Shown in pieces: positions 60,275-64,000 of a stretch of 64,000 nt of DNA (its first letter is position 1; each line of letters begins with the position of its first letter). Position numbers and translations under genes: made by a program. This DNA is from Alloprevotella sp. (GTDB lineage: Bacteria > Bacteroidota > Bacteroidia > Bacteroidales > Bacteroidaceae). The stretch lies in contig JAFUTC010000002.1 of the NCBI GenBank assembly GCA_017471505.1, forward strand, positions 30,951 to 94,950, in the 5' to 3' direction. A model generated the notes under the pieces. The model searched no databases and had not been told where the DNA came from. It saw only the letters and a program-made list of their open reading frames with translations.

Positions 60275-63200
60275 ATGAGTCTTAAACATTACTTTCTGCT
60301 TGCTTTCCTTGCCATGGGTAGCCTCGCAGCATCCGGACAGACAATCAAAGCAGGGTATGTGGAAGAAGGCGACGGTAACATTCAATTCCTTAACACCGTC
60401 CAGACCTGGAATTCCACGTACAAAGTGACTGACGACGATAACTTCTTCGTCAGCCGCATTAAGTCGAAGCCTCGTTTCCGCAACACCGCCACTCAGGTGA
60501 TGACGACTTTGACCGAAGCAAACGACAAGCGCCTCTGCGCATGGTTCCCCTGGGAAGACCAGGAGAAGGGCGTAGGTCAGAACGCACTGCCTCACGGAAA
60601 CTTCGATACCGAAGTGTTCTCGATGTGGTCTTACGTGAGCCACTGGGGTAACTACAGCGCCCCGCTCGGCCGTGTTCCCGCCGCATTGCTCGATGTGGCC
60701 CACAAGAACGGCGTATCTGTCAGCGGAACGGCCTTTGTTGCCAACGGACCGCTCTCTTCTTCGCCCTACGACACTTACATGGCCAGCCTGACAGAAGACT
60801 TGGGCCGACAGACTGCAAACTTGCTCTACTATTTTGGTGACGATGGCGTAGGCTACAACTCTGAGTTCTCGACCACCACCTCTACGATGGACAAAATCAT
60901 TACCTATCACAAAGCGCTGATGAAGCAGCTTTTGACGCTGGGCAACGATTTGGCCGAATGTATCTGGTATGAAGGCACCACCGATGGCGGTCAAATCAGT
61001 TTCAACTCTGGCTTGGCCAGTTCGAAGAGCCTATGGGGCACCGCCGAAAATCCGGGTTTCAACCTGATTTCCGACTACCAGACGATGAATACCTCTACGC
61101 TGAGCAAGATTGTGACTAATGCAAACAGCACGGGCCGTAGTTCTCTGAACTTCTATGCCAGCTGTAACTTGCAGACCGGTATTAGCGGCGGTTGGCAGAC
61201 CTTGAAGGACTATCCCGTTTCCATAGGTCTGTGGGGCGCACACAAGAACAACATGTTCTTCCAACAGCGCTACCGCGGCGGAAGTGCGCCGGCCACTCAG
61301 CAGCGAACCTACCTTCTGTCCACCGAACGCTGGTTCGGCGGCGGTTACCGCAACCCTGTCAAGGCACAAACGCCTTTCCAGAACCTTAACTATGCCCACA
61401 CGAACATTACCAAGAACCCGGGTATGTGTTCCATGATGTCGGCACGCAGCACCTTGTGCTGGGACCTTTCGTCCGAACCTTTTGTGACCTTCTTCAATAT
61501 TGGTAACGGCACGTTCCTCAACTATAAGGGCGAGCGCGCCAATAACAACGAATGGGGCAACGTAGGTGTGCAGGACTATCTGCCTACCTGGCGCTTCTGG
61601 TTCCATAACAACTGGCTGGGCCGCGATGCAGCGAATGTGCCCGACGGCATTGACGCCCAATTCGTTTGGGACGATGCTTACGTAGGCGGTTCTTGCCTTG
61701 AAATAAGCGGTACGAACAGCGGATCCTACCTGCACCTGTTCAAGACGCAGTTTGCCCTGCAGGCCGGCGACGTGATTACCGTTCGCTACAAACTGGCAGG
61801 CGGTTCGGGCGACGTTGACCTCGCCTTCTCGACCGTTGGTGCAGAAGACACTCCTATCACTGGCAACGAATTCAACCTCATTGCCAGCAGCCAGCACCAT
61901 GACGGCGACGTATGGGAAGAACGCACGTTCACCGTTGGCGACGGCAACACGCTGGCAGGCAAGACCCTTGCCGTGGTTGCCCTGCACTTCAACAACCTTT
62001 CCGACGCGAAGATTTACCTCGGAGAATTCAGCATCGTTCGCGGCACGTCCGCCACGCCGGCTGCTCCGACAGACCTGCGCACCAGCGTAGTCTACAAGGG
62101 TGTATCTGGTATCGATGCCAAACTGCTCTGGGAGATGCCGGGCAAGAAGGCTATGCCGGAACCCACCTACAACCTCGATGTCAACACATCGCTCTTTAAG
62201 GTTTACTCGCAAATCGATTCCAACGAGCCGGTTCTTATGGCTCTGACCACGTCCTGGGCAGGTTTCTCCTTCCAGACCCCGACCAACGGAACGAAAGTAC
62301 GCTTCGGCGTTAGTGCAGTAAGCACCGACTTCGCAAGCGAAAGCGCCATCACGTGGGGAGAATGGTACACCATCGGCGACTTGACCTACGACTACAACGA
62401 CAACATACAGATAGACAATCCCGTGGTACACCCGGGTGAAGAATTCACTATCTCGTACGTTGATCCCGCCCACGAAGATGCCACCTGGACCATCCTCGAC
62501 AAAGACGGCGTGGAGAAAGCAACCGGCACAGGCAAGAGCATCACCGCCACCCTTGACGAAGCAGGCCTCTACGACCTTGTTGTCAACGGATATGTCCACG
62601 AAGACGGCGTGACGGCTACTCCCAACACGACCACCTACGGCGAATACATTTCCATTTCTCCGGCCAGCACCGGTTCGAAGCCTGAAATCTACACCTTCAC
62701 CCTTGACGGACAGACCGAAGGCATAAAGATCAACAAGAATGAAGACCACTTGCTGGAATTCACCGCACGCCAAACTGACGGTAAGGTATCGACGGGTATC
62801 AACACCATGAGCCGCTTCTTCGGTCCGAAGATGGCCGACATTGGCTTGCCCGCTGCCTGCACCGTTTGGAGTACGACAAAGGCTGCCCAGAAGGCAACTG
62901 CCTCCAACACCAAGAGTTGGACCATTTCGTTCTGGATGAAACCGCACATCTTATCCGGTAGTTGGATCAACATCGTCAATCCGGCCGGCGACTGGCCCCG
63001 CAACAACTGGGGACGTTCCTATGGTACGATTCACGAAGACGGTAAGATGGACCTGTATGTATCGGGCTCCGGTTCGCACTCCATATATGGTACTTCCATC
63101 TTTACCTACGACGCACAACTTGCTGCCGAGAAGTGGACCCATGTCTGCCTCGTCAACGAGTTCAAGACCGACTACTACCTCAAGCAGGCAAGCAATCAGG

Positions 63201-64000
63201 ACTCCTTGCAAGACGTACTGTCCACCAAGACGGCCTATGTATTCACTCCGCATATCTACATCAACGGTAAGAAACTCGAACCGATCGACTACGCATGGGC
63301 ATCCTACCAGACCTCTATCTACGGTGAATATCGCCACCACACCTATCTTGACGGCTATACCAACAGAGAGAAGGCCTATAACCTGCAGAGCCGCATGCCT
63401 TACATGATCAACAGTTACATTATGTTGAGCGGTCCTACCCGCCTTGGCGGTCTTGAGGCAACCATCGACCACATCATGGTCTTTGACAAAGCGCTCAACG
63501 ACGCCGAGGTTCTGACCACCATGAACGACATTACCAGTGCACCGTCTAATATCAAGGGCTACTGGGACTTCGACAATACCGAGATTGACACCGACTTCGG
63601 CGCCAAGTCACTATACGGCGACTCCAACCACAAGATCTACCTCTACGATAGTGAGGCCGGTTCGGGCGAAGGCGTAGCAATCGTGACGCCAACCGAATTG
63701 GACGAGGTGGCAGGTTACCCCTTCCTCGATGCAAACCACGAGGTAAAGACCATTCCCACATGGGATGTGCCCGGAGCCGATATTAAGTCGTCTTCGCTCA
63801 CCACGTCTTCCAAGAAGATTAAAGCCGCCGGCGATCTGACAGGTAGCGCTACCGTAAGCTGGCCGACCGACGCTTACCGCGACATCACCCTCACGCTGAC
63901 CAACGACTACGGTTCGGACAGCAAGACCATTACGGCTGTTCGCGTAGGCGACCCCGTCAGCGGCATCGACGATATCTGGGCCGACCAGGACAAACTGCAA
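60275..64000 (+). CDS. Endo-beta-N-acetylglucosaminidase (GH85), large multidomain, 3' end outside window
   Basis: The frame is open from ATG 60275 to the window end (1,242 codons). A signal peptide ends near LAASGQ. The GH85 catalytic domain (about residues 30-450) has FSMWSYVSHWGNYSAPLGRVP, the catalytic Asn-x-Glu pair (Asn195, Glu197, in GYNSEF), and CIWYEGTTDGGQISFN (residues 229-244). A jelly-roll carbohydrate-binding region (about 455-595), fibronectin-like and PKD-like domains (about 600-800) and a LamG/concanavalin-like domain (about 805-1080) follow. GH85 enzymes cut the chitobiose core of N-glycans, leaving one GlcNAc on the protein. The last residues (VSGIDDIWADQDK) resemble the lead-in to a type IX secretion sorting domain, which would lie beyond the window; that is inference. 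Long open frames on the opposite strand are shadows. Confidence 0.92.
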   Translation, partial: MSLKHYFLLAFLAMGSLAASGQTIKAGYVEEGDGNIQFLNTVQTWNSTYKVTDDDNFFVSRIKSKPRFRNTATQVMTTLTEANDKRLCAWFPWEDQEKGVGQNALPHGNFDTEVFSMWSYVSHWGNYSAPLGRVPAALLDVAHKNGVSVSGTAFVANGPLSSSPYDTYMASLTEDLGRQTANLLYYFGDDGVGYNSEFSTTTSTMDKIITYHKALMKQLLTLGNDLAECIWYEGTTDGGQISFNSGLASSKSLWGTAENPGFNLISDYQTMNTSTLSKIVTNANSTGRSSLNFYASCNLQTGISGGWQTLKDYPVSIGLWGAHKNNMFFQQRYRGGSAPATQQRTYLLSTERWFGGGYRNPVKAQTPFQNLNYAHTNITKNPGMCSMMSARSTLCWDLSSEPFVTFFNIGNGTFLNYKGERANNNEWGNVGVQDYLPTWRFWFHNNWLGRDAANVPDGIDAQFVWDDAYVGGSCLEISGTNSGSYLHLFKTQFALQAGDVITVRYKLAGGSGDVDLAFSTVGAEDTPITGNEFNLIASSQHHDGDVWEERTFTVGDGNTLAGKTLAVVALHFNNLSDAKIYLGEFSIVRGTSATPAAPTDLRTSVVYKGVSGIDAKLLWEMPGKKAMPEPTYNLDVNTSLFKVYSQIDSNEPVLMALTTSWAGFSFQTPTNGTKVRFGVSAVSTDFASESAITWGEWYTIGDLTYDYNDNIQIDNPVVHPGEEFTISYVDPAHEDATWTILDKDGVEKATGTGKSITATLDEAGLYDLVVNGYVHEDGVTATPNTTTYGEYISISPASTGSKPEIYTFTLDGQTEGIKINKNEDHLLEFTARQTDGKVSTGINTMSRFFGPKMADIGLPAACTVWSTTKAAQKATASNTKSWTISFWMKPHILSGSWINIVNPAGDWPRNNWGRSYGTIHEDGKMDLYVSGSGSHSIYGTSIFTYDAQLAAEKWTHVCLVNEFKTDYYLKQASNQDSLQDVLSTKTAYVFTPHIYINGKKLEPIDYAWASYQTSIYGEYRHHTYLDGYTNREKAYNLQSRMPYMINSYIMLSGPTRLGGLEATIDHIMVFDKALNDAEVLTTMNDITSAPSNIKGYWDFDNTEIDTDFGAKSLYGDSNHKIYLYDSEAGSGEGVAIVTPTELDEVAGYPFLDANHEVKTIPTWDVPGADIKSSSLTTSSKKIKAAGDLTGSATVSWPTDAYRDITLTLTNDYGSDSKTITAVRVGDPVSGIDDIWADQDKLQ

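Noticed and set aside
61031-62947. 638-codon minus-strand frame
   Set aside because: It is antisense to the GH85 gene, whose catalytic motifs are clear.

Overview
The window is a 64 kb stretch of a Bacteroidota chromosome, most likely Prevotellaceae or a close relative; the genus is not resolved. Supporting signs are Bacteroidota-type promoters (TTTG or TTG, about 20 bp, then TAnnTTTG), few Shine-Dalgarno sequences, a PheS with a zinc-knuckle insert, the rsfS-ftsH-cdsA order, a serine-type sulfatase, and many secreted enzymes for host glycans. No phage, transposase, integrase, CRISPR array or plasmid gene was seen. The window reads as ordinary core chromosome with scattered glycan-degradation genes and one unusual repeat family.

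Layout. 1-5.2 kb: end of an AI-2E-type transporter, pheS, then a lipoprotein-murB-metallohydrolase operon. 5.2-11.3 kb: a tight minus-strand run of alpha-L-fucosidase, secreted protein, thyA, folA and a periplasmic 5'-nucleotidase. 11.4-19.6 kb: SF1 helicase, outer-membrane protein, rubrerythrin, purA, corA, DUF349 protein. 19.6-25.8 kb: GH89 alpha-N-acetylglucosaminidase, small lipoprotein, rsfS-ftsH-cdsA. 26.1-36.6 kb: a PadR-controlled membrane-stress and efflux region (PadR, PspC, MacB-type ABC transporter with two permeases, MacA-like adaptor, TolC-like channel), then a NatAB-type ABC pair. 36.6-46.4 kb: tilS, radical SAM protein, sodium symporter, GYF/CD225 membrane protein, rplU-rpmA, MerR regulator, radA, FAD oxidoreductase, nucleotidyltransferase. 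46.4-59.6 kb: transglutaminase-like protein, GHL10-type hydrolase, sulfatase, tdk, argR with a LuxR-type regulator, M48 lipoprotein, sialidase, orphan ABC ATPase, topB. 59.7-64 kb: tRNA-Gln and a very large GH85 endo-beta-N-acetylglucosaminidase that runs off the window.

Fucosidase, alpha-N-acetylglucosaminidase, sulfatase, sialidase and GH85 enzyme together fit foraging on mucin or N-glycans. They are dispersed singly and not gathered in a SusCD-type locus.

The most unusual structure is a family of intergenic arrays, each with four to six copies of a 15-bp near-palindrome (consensus ATTGCATWATGNAAT) repeated at exactly 21 bp. Six arrays and two clear solo copies occur, all six arrays in the same orientation. 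Their function is not known to me.
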